Assembly: GCF_947492645.1 (NCBI RefSeq)
Contig: NZ_CANLMZ010000008.1
Coordinates: 558,001 to 622,000 of the forward strand
Origin: an uncultured Pontibacter sp.
GTDB lineage: Bacteria > Bacteroidota > Bacteroidia > Cytophagales > Hymenobacteraceae
Direction: 5' to 3'
DNA length: 64,000 nt
The notes under the pieces are model-generated. The model saw only the letters and a list, made by a program, of their open reading frames with translations. It was not told the DNA's origin and made no database searches. Positions 54,772 to 64,000 of the stretch are shown here, in pieces; the stretch's first letter is position 1, and the number at the start of each line of letters is the position of its first letter. Made by a program: the position numbers and the translations under genes.

Positions 54772-56124
54772 ATGAAAAATCTTTTATCCAAAGCCCTGCT
54801 GAAAAAGCTGGGAGGGCTAGCTGCATGCCTCTGTTTGGCAGCAGCTGTACAGGCACAGGAGGTGCTCACGCTGGAGCAAAGCCTTAACCTGGCCCGCCAG
54901 AACAACGTGGCGCTGCGCCAGGCAAAGTATAACAGCACCAAAGCCGACATCAACGTTAGCCGCAGCAAATTCAGTTACCTGCCAGCTGTTGCCGCCAATG
55001 CAGACCTGAACAAAATTAACGGCCAGACTTTTGACAACGTGACGGGGCAGGTAAAGAACGGCACCACCACTACCTCATACCCATACCTTAGCGGCCAGGT
55101 AGTTCTGTTTGATGGTTTCACAAAATTGTTTGAGTTGAAGCGGGCACGCCAGATAGCCGAAGCCAGCACATACGCCGCCCAACAGGCAGAGATAGACCTG
55201 GAAGCAAACATTACTAACTATTACCTGCAAGCCCTCCTGGACTTTGAAAACATCACCATTGTGCAAGAGCGGATAAAACTATTGAATGCCCAGCTGGAGA
55301 AAATGGAAAAACTGGAGCGCGCCGGTGTGCGGGCCCAGGACGAAGTATACCAGATAAAAGCCCAGATTGCCACCGAAAAGCTGAACCTGATCACGTTCCA
55401 GAATAATTACCGCAGGGCAAAGCTGCAACTGGCGCAGGAGATGAACGTGGAGGGCAACCAGGACTACGCACTCCAAACCCCGACGACACCAATCGATATA
55501 AACATGAGCCTGCCAGGTGAACAGGATATCATGGCACGGGCGCTGGGCTTCTCTCCTTTGGTAAAGTCGTCAACGGCATCGCTAGAGGCAGCTAAAAGTA
55601 ATCTGAAAGTTGTCAGAAGCAATTTCTCGCCAACGCTCTCGTTAGAAGGAGTGCTAAGTTCTAACTATACCAGCAACGTTTTAAAAAATCCCGGCAATGG
55701 CGATTTCAGCACCATCCCATACTTTGAGCAACTGGACCTGAACCAACGCAAGATTATAGGCCTGAGCTTAAGTATACCATTGTTTAACGGCCTAAGCCGC
55801 CATTTTGACTCTCAGACAGCACGTTTAGACCTGCGCAACGCCGAACTCGACCTGATTGCACGCCAGAACCAACTTCGGCAAACGGTGCAACAAGTATACT
55901 TAGATGTATTGGCAGCCCAGGAAAAGTATAATACCGTTGTAGCCAACCTGGAGTATACAGAAAAAGCCTTTGAGTCGGCTAAGAAGCGATATGAACTGGG
56001 CACCATCGACTTTTTCGCCTACATGGAATCTTTGAATAATAAAAACAGAGCCCAAACGGAACTACTCCAAAGCAAATGTGAGTTCTACTGCAAGCAACGC
56101 ATTTTGGAGCTCTACCAGGGATAA
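54772..56124 (+). CDS. TolC family outer-membrane channel
   Basis: 450 residues with a signal peptide ending VQAQ and two OEP repeats. The first starts LTLEQSLNLARQNNVALRQA; the second spans about 250-450 with GLSLSIPLFNGLSRHFDSQTA and a long helix QVYLDVLAAQEKYNTVVANL. It forms the outer-membrane duct of tripartite exporters. The HlyD adaptor and ABC genes lie 3.9 kb upstream on the same strand and could supply the other parts. A hairpin follows. Confidence 0.94.
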   Translation: MKNLLSKALLKKLGGLAACLCLAAAVQAQEVLTLEQSLNLARQNNVALRQAKYNSTKADINVSRSKFSYLPAVAANADLNKINGQTFDNVTGQVKNGTTTTSYPYLSGQVVLFDGFTKLFELKRARQIAEASTYAAQQAEIDLEANITNYYLQALLDFENITIVQERIKLLNAQLEKMEKLERAGVRAQDEVYQIKAQIATEKLNLITFQNNYRRAKLQLAQEMNVEGNQDYALQTPTTPIDINMSLPGEQDIMARALGFSPLVKSSTASLEAAKSNLKVVRSNFSPTLSLEGVLSSNYTSNVLKNPGNGDFSTIPYFEQLDLNQRKIIGLSLSIPLFNGLSRHFDSQTARLDLRNAELDLIARQNQLRQTVQQVYLDVLAAQEKYNTVVANLEYTEKAFESAKKRYELGTIDFFAYMESLNNKNRAQTELLQSKCEFYCKQRILELYQG

Positions 56125-56153
56125 AATATTACTACTACCTATCTATCTACCGG

Positions 56154-56180
56154 GAGCCGTTGCCTTTACAGGTGCGGCTC
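56154..56180 (+). terminator. Probable terminator after tolC-like gene
   Basis: GAGCCG (56154-56159) pairs with CGGCTC (56175-56180), with further weaker pairs inside, followed by TCACTTTTTA. Confidence 0.6.
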
Positions 56181-56309
56181 TCACTTTTTAGATAATTACC
56201 AGAACCACAGCGCAGTAAAACCTGTGTGTGGGCAAACAATTTGTGTTTATCTTTATTATACAATAAGGTTTCTATACTTTTAACACGCTTCCGACATTTA
56301 ACTGCCTGC

Positions 56310-58634
56310 ATGCGCTATCCCTTTTATTTCTTGCTTTTTATACTTGTTCTGGCACTTACGTTACCAGCCGTTGCGCAAAATTATACTTTAAGCGGCATGG
56401 TGCGTGCAGCTGCCACCGGCGAGGCACTAATAGGGGCAACCGTGGCCGTACCGGGCTTAAAAACAGGCACCACCACAAACGAAAACGGTTTTTATACGTT
56501 GTCGCTGCCACAGGGTAGCCACGTGGTGCAAGCCAGTTATATTGGTTATGATGCCTCCAGCAATACGGTTACCGTTTCGGAAAACAACCTAACGTTAAAC
56601 TTCAGCCTTAGCCCTGCCACTACTGAGCTGCAAGTGGTAGAGATTGAGGCGATGACGCTGCGCCAGAAACTGAACGATACCCGCATGAGCGTGGAAACCC
56701 TTACCTCCAAAGAAGCAAAGCTGCTGCCGGCCCTGTTCGGCGAGGTTGATTTAATTAAAACGCTGCAGCTAAAGCCGGGTGTGCAGTCAGGGGGCGAAGG
56801 CTCTTCGGGCTTGTATGTGCGTGGCGGCGGCCCGGACCAAAACCTGGTGCTGCTGGACGATGCGCTGATCTATAACCCATCGCACTTGTTCGGCTTCTTC
56901 AGCGTGTTTAATTCTGATGCCGTTAAAAGCGTGGAGTTATACAAAGGAGGTTTCCCGTCGCAGTTCGGAGGCAGACTTTCGTCGGTTGTAGATGTAGAGA
57001 TGACCGAAGGAAACAACGAACGCATACAGGCAACAGGCGGGCTCGGCTTAATTTCATCGCGGCTCACGTTGGATGGCCCTATTGTAAAAGACAAGGCTAC
57101 GTTCCTGATCTCGGGACGACGCACCTATGTAGATGTGTTTACCCGCCAGCTAAACCGCCTGAACGAAGACAAAAAAGACTATAACCCCATCCCGGATTAC
57201 TATTTTTACGACCTCAACGGTAAATTTAGTTACAAGCTGGGAGAGAAAGACGAGCTAAGCCTCAGCAGTTACTGGGGCCGTGATTTTTTCACGTTCCGGG
57301 ACGATGATTTCAGGTTTGGTTTTGACTGGGGCAACAGCATGGCTAACCTGAACTGGCGCCATAAGTACAACGACAGGCTATACTCCAACACCTCCGCTGG
57401 CATTACCAGCTACAAGTATACCATCAACAACGAGATCGACATCTTCAGCTTTAAGCTTACCTCTGATATAGAGGATTATACTTTAAAAACTGATTTCGAC
57501 CTTTTTCTGTCGGGGGGGCACAGCCTTAAATTTGGAGCAAGCGCCACCCGCCACAACTTTACCGTTGGCCGCCTGAACTTTGACTCTGAGGACAACAGCC
57601 AATCGTTTGGGGCTGGCAGCAAGTATAACGCAACCGAATTTGGCGCTTACATTTCTGATGATTACCAGGTAAACGCGCAGCTATCACTTAACTATGGCCT
57701 TCGCTTTTCGGGCTTTAACAACGGCAAAACATACTTTGCCCTGGAGCCACGCATTGCCGCCAAGTATAACTTAACCGAGAACACCTCGCTTAAAGGCAGC
57801 TTCGCCAACATGATGCAATATGTGCACCTGATAGCAAACTCAGGCGCTTCGTTGCCAACCGATATCTGGTACCCATCCTCTGCCTCGGTAAAGCCGCAGC
57901 GGTCGCAGCAGGTAGCAGCAGGCATTAGCCACCTGTTTGGCAACGGGCAGTTTCTGGTAACCAACGAGGTATACTATAAATGGATGGAGCGCCAGATTGA
58001 TTTCCGGGATGGCGCCAACCTTTTTGTGAACGATGACCTGGAGGCTGAGTTTCTGTTCGGGAAAGGCAAAAGCTATGGAACCGAAGCATACATCGAGAAA
58101 ATAAAAGGCAAAACTACCGGTTGGGTTGGCTATACCTTATCCTGGACGTATCGCAAATTTAACAGCGAAAACCCCGAAGAGGCTATAAACGATGGCAAAT
58201 GGTTTCCGACGCGCTACGACAGGCGGCACGATATAAGTGTGGTACTGCTGCACCAATTAAGCAAGCGCATAAACCTGACAGGCGCCTTTACCTACGGCAC
58301 AGGCAACGCCTATTCTTTGCCGGTTGCCAGGTTTGCTTTTCAGGATGTGCAGGGGCAACGCTCTTCTGTCGTGCCTGTCTATTCCGAGCGTAATGGCTTT
58401 AGGCTGGAGCCCAACCACCGCCTTGACCTGGGGCTGGTGCTTAAGTTAAAACCAAAACGTGGCGCCGCCGACCTTACGTTTAGCGTGTACAATGCCTACA
58501 ACAGGCGCAATCCATACTTTGTGTATTTCGACCAGCTAGAGGATGAAGCAACCGGCCAGATAACAAAATTCCAGGGCAAGCAGGTTTCGCTCTTCCCGAC
58601 TATACCATCTGTAACTTACAACTTTAAATTCTGA
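56310..58634 (+). CDS. TonB-dependent receptor with N-terminal carboxypeptidase-regulatory-like domain
   Basis: About 774 residues from the ATG at 56310, which opens a clear signal peptide (FLLFILVLALTLPAVAQ); the frame extends to 56226 but without sense. Residues 25-110 form a CarboxypepD_reg-like domain (GEALIGATVAVPG, NENGFYTLSLP). A plug follows (ETLTSKEAKLLPALFGEVDL, YVRGGGPDQNLVLLDDA), then a 22-strand-type barrel ending in NFKF with a terminal Phe. It imports or binds a ligand with energy from TonB. It overlaps by one base with the DUF4249 lipoprotein gene, its usual partner. Confidence 0.95.
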   Translation: MRYPFYFLLFILVLALTLPAVAQNYTLSGMVRAAATGEALIGATVAVPGLKTGTTTNENGFYTLSLPQGSHVVQASYIGYDASSNTVTVSENNLTLNFSLSPATTELQVVEIEAMTLRQKLNDTRMSVETLTSKEAKLLPALFGEVDLIKTLQLKPGVQSGGEGSSGLYVRGGGPDQNLVLLDDALIYNPSHLFGFFSVFNSDAVKSVELYKGGFPSQFGGRLSSVVDVEMTEGNNERIQATGGLGLISSRLTLDGPIVKDKATFLISGRRTYVDVFTRQLNRLNEDKKDYNPIPDYYFYDLNGKFSYKLGEKDELSLSSYWGRDFFTFRDDDFRFGFDWGNSMANLNWRHKYNDRLYSNTSAGITSYKYTINNEIDIFSFKLTSDIEDYTLKTDFDLFLSGGHSLKFGASATRHNFTVGRLNFDSEDNSQSFGAGSKYNATEFGAYISDDYQVNAQLSLNYGLRFSGFNNGKTYFALEPRIAAKYNLTENTSLKGSFANMMQYVHLIANSGASLPTDIWYPSSASVKPQRSQQVAAGISHLFGNGQFLVTNEVYYKWMERQIDFRDGANLFVNDDLEAEFLFGKGKSYGTEAYIEKIKGKTTGWVGYTLSWTYRKFNSENPEEAINDGKWFPTRYDRRHDISVVLLHQLSKRINLTGAFTYGTGNAYSLPVARFAFQDVQGQRSSVVPVYSERNGFRLEPNHRLDLGLVLKLKPKRGAADLTFSVYNAYNRRNPYFVYFDQLEDEATGQITKFQGKQVSLFPTIPSVTYNFKF

Positions 58635-59440
58635 TGAACCGCAAGCTATTATCATACTTCATCGTGCCCCTGCTGCTGCTTACTGCCTGCGACCTGGAAA
58701 AGGACATTGAAGTGGCTTTACCAGCGCATACTTCGCAGCTAGTGGTAGAATGTTACCTGCAGCCGGGCAAAACCTATAAGCTTACCGTAACCGAAAGTGT
58801 ATCTTACTTTGATGCGCCGCAGTCTCCTTTTGTGACAGATGCCGAAGTATACATCACGCACAATGGCCGCCGCATCAAATTAAACTACCAGCCCCACACC
58901 TACCAGTCAGCAGGCAAATACTACACCCATACCTCTACGGAGGTAATGCGTGGAAAACCCGGAGATATATATGGGCTGGAGGTAACAGACGGCAAAGGCC
59001 GCAAGGTAACCGGCTTTACAAAAGTACTGCCTGTTGTTCCGATTGAAGAGGTGGAATGGAAGTTTAACGAGAAAGAAAAAGCATACTTACTTACCACTTA
59101 TCAAGACGATCCGAATGTGGCAAATTATTACCGCTTTGTAACGCACATTGATAGTGTGGGCACTAAGCCAGACCGCGATTTTACGACCAGCGATAACCTG
59201 ACAAACGGTAAGCGTACCTCTATCGGCTCGGCTTACGATTATGCCCGTAACGACACCATCATTGTATCGCTTTACCACATCGAAAAACAGTATTACGACT
59301 TCCTGAATTCTGTTGATGATGCACAAGACGCCAACGGCAACCCTTTTGGCCAGCCCTCCCGAATAAAATCGTCAGTACAGGGTGGCTTCGGGATCTTTAC
59401 AAACTTAGCCTACCAGCGAAAAACGGTGGTACTGCACTAG
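58634..59440 (+). CDS. DUF4249 lipoprotein, partner of the TonB receptor
   Basis: 268 residues with a lipobox ending LLTAC near residue 17 and then DLEKDIEVALPAHTSQLVVECYLQPG, the typical start of DUF4249, followed by repeated beta strands (KTYKLTVTES, AEVYITHNGR). The family occurs next to TonB receptors of Bacteroidota and is thought to work like a surface-exposed ligand-binding or plug lipoprotein; this is mostly inferred from context. The start ATG overlaps the receptor's TGA (TGATG), showing coupling. Confidence 0.93.
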   Translation: MNRKLLSYFIVPLLLLTACDLEKDIEVALPAHTSQLVVECYLQPGKTYKLTVTESVSYFDAPQSPFVTDAEVYITHNGRRIKLNYQPHTYQSAGKYYTHTSTEVMRGKPGDIYGLEVTDGKGRKVTGFTKVLPVVPIEEVEWKFNEKEKAYLLTTYQDDPNVANYYRFVTHIDSVGTKPDRDFTTSDNLTNGKRTSIGSAYDYARNDTIIVSLYHIEKQYYDFLNSVDDAQDANGNPFGQPSRIKSSVQGGFGIFTNLAYQRKTVVLH

Positions 59441-59450
59441 TTGCGCAAGG

Positions 59451-59497
59451 CATAAATGAGAAAGGGCGAAGCATAACTTCGCCCTTTCTCATTTATG
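59451..59497. terminator. Bidirectional terminator, 21-bp perfect stem
   Basis: Bases 59451-59471 pair perfectly with 59477-59497 around the loop cataa. It lies between the convergent DUF4249 and purine nucleoside phosphorylase genes. Confidence 0.85.
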
Positions 59498-59510
59498 GGT
59501 GGCCGATGGC

Positions 59511-60326
59511 CTACTGCAACCTGATCAACTCTTTAATCAGATGCGTCATGCGTGGTTCTGCAATGGCTGCCGCTTCCAGAATATCAGCTAAAACAACTTT
59601 CTTTAGTTTATCCGGTGTGCACAAGTCTGTAATAACCGAAACAGCAAACACCGGCATACCCATGTGGCGGGCAGCAATTACCTCCGGCACCGTAGACATG
59701 CCCACGGCATCCGCACCAATTATACTTAAGTATTTATACTCTGCAGGTGTTTCCAGCATAGGGCCTGGCACACTAACGTAAACCCCTTCACGAATATCGA
59801 AGTCTGCATCCTCGGCTACGATCATGGCCTGGCGCACCATTTCTTCGTCATACACATCACTCATGTCCGGGAAGCGAGGGCCCAGCTCGTTGTGGTTTTT
59901 ACCGATAAGCGGGTTACTTGGCTGCAGGTTGATATGGTCCGTGATCACCATTAAATCGCTGGTGTTAAAGCTTGGGTTAAGGCCGCCGGCTGCATTAGAC
60001 ACAAACAGCTTTTTAACGCCCAGCAGCTTCATAACACGCACCGGAAAAACAACCTGGTCCATGGTATAGCCTTCGTAATAATGAAAGCGACCCTGCATAA
60101 CAACAACTGGTCTATCGGCCAGCTTACCGAAGATTAGCTTACCGGAGTGGCTTTCTACGGTTGATACCGGAAAGTTTGGGATATCGGCATAAGAAAGCGC
60201 ATACTGTACTTCGATATCGTTTACAAGGGCGCCAAGGCCGGTGCCAAGTATAACCCCGAACTCAGGAGCAAAATCGCCTATTTGTTTCTGTATATAGCTG
60301 GTAGATTCTTTTAAAAGCTGCATCAT
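59511..60326 (-). CDS. Purine nucleoside phosphorylase, trimeric PNP/MTAP class
   Basis: Splits purine nucleosides with phosphate into base and ribose 1-phosphate, for purine salvage. 271 residues with the phosphate-binding GVILGTGLGAL, the block VESHSGKLIFG, MQGRFHYYEGY, NAAGGLNPSF and the class signature GADAVGMSTVPEVIAARHMG. The Glu and the later VSVITDLC segment place it with the trimeric class, which usually takes guanosine and inosine. It is monocistronic. Confidence 0.95.
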   Translation of the reverse strand: MMQLLKESTSYIQKQIGDFAPEFGVILGTGLGALVNDIEVQYALSYADIPNFPVSTVESHSGKLIFGKLADRPVVVMQGRFHYYEGYTMDQVVFPVRVMKLLGVKKLFVSNAAGGLNPSFNTSDLMVITDHINLQPSNPLIGKNHNELGPRFPDMSDVYDEEMVRQAMIVAEDADFDIREGVYVSVPGPMLETPAEYKYLSIIGADAVGMSTVPEVIAARHMGMPVFAVSVITDLCTPDKLKKVVLADILEAAAIAEPRMTHLIKELIRLQ

Positions 60327-60522
60327 GTGCTGGTTTGTAAAAATTTGAATGAGTGACTAAGCGAATATAAGCGTGCAAAGTAATTCAATCCTGTCCGGTA
60401 TTAAAATGACTTTGCTCATAAGTATACGTTACCGCATAACTGCATTTATACTTCTGAAAGCACCTGCTGAAGGAAGTATAAATGGACCGGCAAGTTGCAA
60501 AAAAATAGGCTGCCCCAAAAAC

Positions 60523-60559
60523 AAAACCGCCTTTAGGTGTTAAACCCAAAGGCGGTTTT
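60523..60559 (-). terminator. Terminator of sppA
   Basis: A 12-bp perfect stem (60523-60534 with 60548-60559) with A/T tracts at both ends, 58 bases beyond the sppA stop codon. It would also work on the plus strand. Confidence 0.82.
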
Positions 60560-60617
60560 TATACTTGATAAGTGTGGCTTCCTGATGCTTAGGCTCAGAA
60601 ATACACTTGATGATTGT

Positions 60618-62378
60618 TTACTGAACGCTTAACTCGTAAGGCATGCGCGCCTGCACACCTTTTATGGTTTCTACTTTCTTGTACAGTTTATAATATGGGT
60701 AAAGCTCTCCAAGTTCAGCCTTAACAGACTGCTCTTTTGCCTGTGCGCTCATGTCGCCCAGCATTTCGCTAAAGAAAGATTTTCGGGCAGGCAACTCCTT
60801 CAAACGGAAATCATCGGCAACACCGGCTCTCTTGGCAGCTATCTCAATGGCTGTTTCCAGGCCACCGTATACATCCACCAGGTTGCGCTGCTTGGCTTCT
60901 GTGCCAGACCATACTCTACCAGAGGCATACTCCTTTAGCTTGTCCTGGGTCATGTTACGGCCTTTTGCAGCTTTGCTTGTAAAGGTTTCGTAAATCTGGT
61001 CTATCTGATTTTGCACAATCTCCTTTTCAGCTGCCGTCATCGGGCGCGTAATTGTAGGAGCCTCCGAGAATTTGCCCGTGCTTACGTGATCTACAGTAAT
61101 GCCCAGCTTTTCATTCAGGAAGCCCTGTATGTTAGGTATCACACCAAAAACACCTATACTTCCGGTAATGGTGTTGGGGTGCGCCACAATCGTATCGCAG
61201 CCCATGGCCATGTAATATCCTCCAGAGGCAGCCACATCAGACATAGAGGCAATTATTGGCTTCACGCCTTTAGTAAGCTGAATCTCGCGCCACATCACAT
61301 CTGAGGCAAGGGCACTTCCGCCCGGTGAGCTGATGCGCAGCACAATGGCTTTCACGTTCTCATCCATACGGGCATCACGGATAGCCTCTGCATACTTACG
61401 GCCACCAATGTTGTCTTCGTCACCTTCACCATCCACAATATCGCCTTCAGCATAAATAACGGCAATACGGTTTTTAGAGGTGCTTACATTCTTGTCCTTT
61501 ACTTTTTTATACTTCGATAGCTCTACCAGTTCCAGTTTATCCTTTTCCTCTTTGCCGGTCTCGTTTTTCATGTAAGCGATGGCTTCGTCAAAGTAACCGA
61601 TGTCTGTTATCAGCTTGTAGCGCTTGGCATCATCCGGGTTGCGCACCAACAGGTTATCCTGCACATTCTTCAGCTCCGCTACATCAATTTTTCTGGCTTT
61701 GGCGATGTTCTGCAGTTGGTAATCGTTAATGGAATTCAGGAAAGAGTTTAGCTGCTCGCGGTTTGCCTCGCTGGCTTTTTCCAGGAAGAAAGGTTCTACG
61801 GCGCTTTTGTAAGTACCTACTTTAAAGATCTGCGCTTCGATGTTCAGTTTATCCAACATCTTTTTAAAGAAGAACATCTCCGAGCTCATGCCATTAAACT
61901 CGATAGTAGCCAATGGGTTCAGGTAAATTTTATCAGCTACAGATGCCAGGTAATATGCTTTTTCTGTAGACAGATCGGAGTAAGAAACCACAAACTTACC
62001 TGACTCCTTAAAGTCAATCAGCTCGTTACGGATTTCCTCCAGTTTACCCATTCCTGCATCTACAAAAGTCATGTTAAGGAAAATGCCTTTCACATTATCG
62101 TCTGTTTTTGCCCTGCGGATGGCTGCTTTTATCTCGTCCAGCCCATCAGAGCTGGAGAAGCCGCCAAAAGAGAAGCCAAGTTCTGCGAATGGACTTTTAG
62201 GGTCGCGTTCTACAATAGGCTTATCAAATTTAAGCTCCAGCACAGAGGCCTCTTTAACTTTTACTTCGTCATCGGAGGATGCGCTAGCTGCAATGCCAAC
62301 CAGTATAAGTATACTGATGAAGAAGAATATGAGCATGCCCACAATAGTGGCCAGCACATATTTAAGAAAATTCAACAT
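60618..62378 (-). CDS. sppA: Signal peptide peptidase SppA, long form
   Basis: 586 residues, the double-domain 67-kDa type. An N-terminal membrane anchor (ATIVGMLIFFFISILILVG) is followed by two S49 domains. The catalytic Lys is in the first (SDLSTEKAYYLAS) and the Ser in the second (SDVAASGGYYMAMG), next to ISSPGGSALASDV and ITGSIGVFG. It degrades cleaved signal peptides in or on the inner membrane. The length is near that of the E. coli enzyme (618). No operon partner. Confidence 0.96.
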   Translation of the reverse strand: MLNFLKYVLATIVGMLIFFFISILILVGIAASASSDDEVKVKEASVLELKFDKPIVERDPKSPFAELGFSFGGFSSSDGLDEIKAAIRRAKTDDNVKGIFLNMTFVDAGMGKLEEIRNELIDFKESGKFVVSYSDLSTEKAYYLASVADKIYLNPLATIEFNGMSSEMFFFKKMLDKLNIEAQIFKVGTYKSAVEPFFLEKASEANREQLNSFLNSINDYQLQNIAKARKIDVAELKNVQDNLLVRNPDDAKRYKLITDIGYFDEAIAYMKNETGKEEKDKLELVELSKYKKVKDKNVSTSKNRIAVIYAEGDIVDGEGDEDNIGGRKYAEAIRDARMDENVKAIVLRISSPGGSALASDVMWREIQLTKGVKPIIASMSDVAASGGYYMAMGCDTIVAHPNTITGSIGVFGVIPNIQGFLNEKLGITVDHVSTGKFSEAPTITRPMTAAEKEIVQNQIDQIYETFTSKAAKGRNMTQDKLKEYASGRVWSGTEAKQRNLVDVYGGLETAIEIAAKRAGVADDFRLKELPARKSFFSEMLGDMSAQAKEQSVKAELGELYPYYKLYKKVETIKGVQARMPYELSVQ

Positions 62379-62612
62379 ATGGATTTTAGTGTTTGTTATA
62401 CTTCGTTGATTGTGCTGCTATACGTAGCCTCACACTACAATAAACAAAAATAACGCATATAGTTCAACTCCTGCTTCCCTTCTCGACTAACCTATGCATT
62501 TTATAGACCAATAGATTTATAACTGCTGGATGGCTAAATGGCTGTATCTTAACACAGCTGCTACCAAGACCTGCACAATCTTCATCTTACTTTAAAACTT
62601 ACCTGCTACTAT

Positions 62613-62816
62613 TTAAGGCAACTTAAAGTATTTTGGTATATCGGAGAGGTTGCCTGCCCAATAAGGGAGCATTTGCAAATAGCGCCTCCTGAAGTATACC
62701 AGCACCATGGTGCCTACAAAAATAAATACGCTGCCAAAGCTGTAGCCCATTTGCTCCCATACAATGTAAAAGGCTGTTTGCAATAAAAATAAAAGTATAA
62801 ATAGTAGCCTGTTCAT
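62613..62816 (-). CDS. Small two-span membrane protein
   Basis: A 67-residue protein: first span LLFILLFLLQTAFYIVW, second span FGSVFIFVGTMVLVYF, then a basic/aromatic tail (RRRYLQMLPYWAGN...PKYFKLP). I do not recognise a family. It lies between the divergent-looking sppA promoter region and rarA on the minus strand, 160 bases after rarA ends, so it may be its own transcript. Confidence 0.55.
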   Translation of the reverse strand: MNRLLFILLFLLQTAFYIVWEQMGYSFGSVFIFVGTMVLVYFRRRYLQMLPYWAGNLSDIPKYFKLP

Positions 62817-62976
62817 GCTTCGTTTGTCCTTGCTTCTTATTTTTTTACCGGGTGTTAAAGCAAAGTTATTTTAAGTTGATGATTCCAGATCCTTCAGCTG
62901 GAAACACTTCTTATAAAACTGAAAATCAAGTTGCTATACTATATAATTGCACCAATGATCAGAAAAGGCATCCAGA

Positions 62977-64000
62977 TTAATAACGGTACTTTTTACCCCA
63001 TTGCGCCTGCAATTGCTTTAGCATTTCGCACTCGCGGGCATTGTTGCCGGGCTGGTAAAGCGGTGTGTTGCTTAGCTCCTGCGGCATAAATTCCTGCTGC
63101 ACAAAATTGCCTTCGTAATCATGGGCATATTTGTAATCGTTGCCGTAACCTATCTCCTTCATCAGCTTGGTTGGCGCATTGCGTATGTGCAGCGGCACAG
63201 GCAGGTTACCTGTTTGCTGCACCAGCGCGCGGGCTGTTTTAATGGCTTTGTAGCTAGCATTGCTTTTAGGCGATGTTGCCAGGTAAACCGTGCATTGCGA
63301 AAGTATGATTTCTGCCTCCGGGTACCCGATCATCTGCACCGCCTGGAAACACGATGTAGCCATAAGCAACGCATTGGAGTTAGCCAAGCCAATATCCTCG
63401 GATGCCGCAATAAGCAAGCGCCTTGCAATAAACTTAGGGTCCTCACCACCCTCAATCATGCGTGCTAGCCAGTATACTGCCGCATTTGGGTCAGAGCCGC
63501 GAATAGATTTGATATAAGCCGAAACCAAGTCATAGTGCATTTCACCGGACTTATCATACATCACAATGTTTTGCTGCGCCACCTGCTTTACCAGGTCGTT
63601 TGTAACTGCTACCTCATCGCCTTTCACACCCTCCGCTACAATCTCCAGCAGGTTCAGCAGCTTACGGGCATCGCCACCTGATATGGTAAGCAGCGCCTCA
63701 TACTCCTGCACCCGCACGTTTCGGTGGCGCATCCACTCGTCCTGCTCCAGCGCCTTATCAACCAGCTCTACTAATTCGTCTTTAGTAAGGTGTTTGAGTA
63801 TGTATACCTGGCACCGGGACAGCAAGGCCGAAATTACCTCGAAAGATGGGTTTTCGGTAGTGGCACCCACCAGCGTAACAGTACCTTTCTCTACGGCCCC
63901 CAACAAGGCATCCTGCTGCGACTTGTTAAAACGATGGATCTCGTCGATAAACAGTACAGTTCCCTGTCGCTTTTTAGCCTGTTCTATTACCTCGCGTATA
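62977..64000 (-). CDS. rarA: Replication-associated recombination protein RarA/MgsA (C-terminal part)
   Basis: The frame is open to the window edge, so the N-terminus with Walker A is missing. About 341 residues remain: Walker [18 protein letters not shown] at the very start, sensor 1 [13 protein letters not shown], sensor 2 and lid [14 protein letters not shown], then the tetramerisation region [22 protein letters not shown] and [13 protein letters not shown], all typical of RarA. The protein acts at stalled replication forks. The start of the gene lies beyond base 64000. Confidence 0.95.
   Translation of the reverse strand, partial: IREVIEQAKKRQGTVLFIDEIHRFNKSQQDALLGAVEKGTVTLVGATTENPSFEVISALLSRCQVYILKHLTKDELVELVDKALEQDEWMRHRNVRVQEYEALLTISGGDARKLLNLLEIVAEGVKGDEVAVTNDLVKQVAQQNIVMYDKSGEMHYDLVSAYIKSIRGSDPNAAVYWLARMIEGGEDPKFIARRLLIAASEDIGLANSNALLMATSCFQAVQMIGYPEAEIILSQCTVYLATSPKSNASYKAIKTARALVQQTGNLPVPLHIRNAPTKLMKEIGYGNDYKYAHDYEGNFVQQEFMPQELSNTPLYQPGNNARECEMLKQLQAQWGKKYRY

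Overview
The window looks like a chromosomal segment of a Bacteroidota bacterium, most likely of the Hymenobacteraceae (Pontibacter-like; this is inference). Supporting signs are the lack of Shine-Dalgarno sequences, several TAnnTTTG-type -7 promoter elements, a TonB receptor/DUF4249 pair, many short lipoproteins, amidohydrolases fused to or paired with degenerate partners, and a FtsX-type ABC exporter under an NtrC-type regulator. I see no rRNA, tRNA, CRISPR array, prophage or autonomous transposon.

Layout. 1-3.5 kb: end of a YihY/BrkB membrane protein, a small membrane protein, glpD, and a DUF4168 protein. 3.7-6.1 kb: an AT-rich segment with a small ORF, a beta-lactamase-fold lipoprotein and a lipoprotein with an acetolactate decarboxylase active site; it looks acquired. 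6.3-12.1 kb: two GNAT proteins, a DUF3820 protein, a 6-phosphogluconate dehydrogenase/gluconokinase pair and a secreted M28 peptidase. 12.3-16.5 kb: HTH regulator, META lipoprotein, a strongly disordered Arg/Gly/Tyr-rich protein and an M61 peptidase. 16.5-24.9 kb: a palindrome-rich non-coding stretch, two secreted amidohydrolases, a UPF0324 transporter, a MITE-like element and catalase. 25-31.6 kb: ArsR/rhodanese pair, an STAS-like protein, sbcD and sbcC separated by a repeat. 32-43.3 kb: a TolB-propeller/amidohydrolase fusion, a nuclease with a Cys-rich tail followed by a free-standing version of that tail, UspA, an HNH protein, a four-gene signalling operon, a methyltransferase and thioredoxin. 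43.4-56.1 kb: NtrB/NtrC-like pair divergent from an HlyD/ABC/FtsX operon, a 34-residue-repeat protein, DoxX, a second M61 peptidase and TolC. 56.3-64 kb: TonB receptor with DUF4249 partner, purine nucleoside phosphorylase, SppA, a small membrane protein and the C-terminal part of RarA.

The clearest whole-window signal is not a gene. The heptamer AAGTATA/TATACTT is scattered through coding and non-coding DNA in all reading frames far above chance (11 hits by hand count in sbcC alone, against about 0.45 expected with uniform base use) and is nearly absent from the AT-rich 3.7-6.1 kb segment. The best candidate for an undescribed gene system is the translationally coupled operon at 39.7-41.9 kb: a small Cys-tailed soluble protein, a polytopic membrane protein, a histidine kinase, and a receiver protein without an output domain. 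Starts given below are my choices and often differ from the longest open frame.
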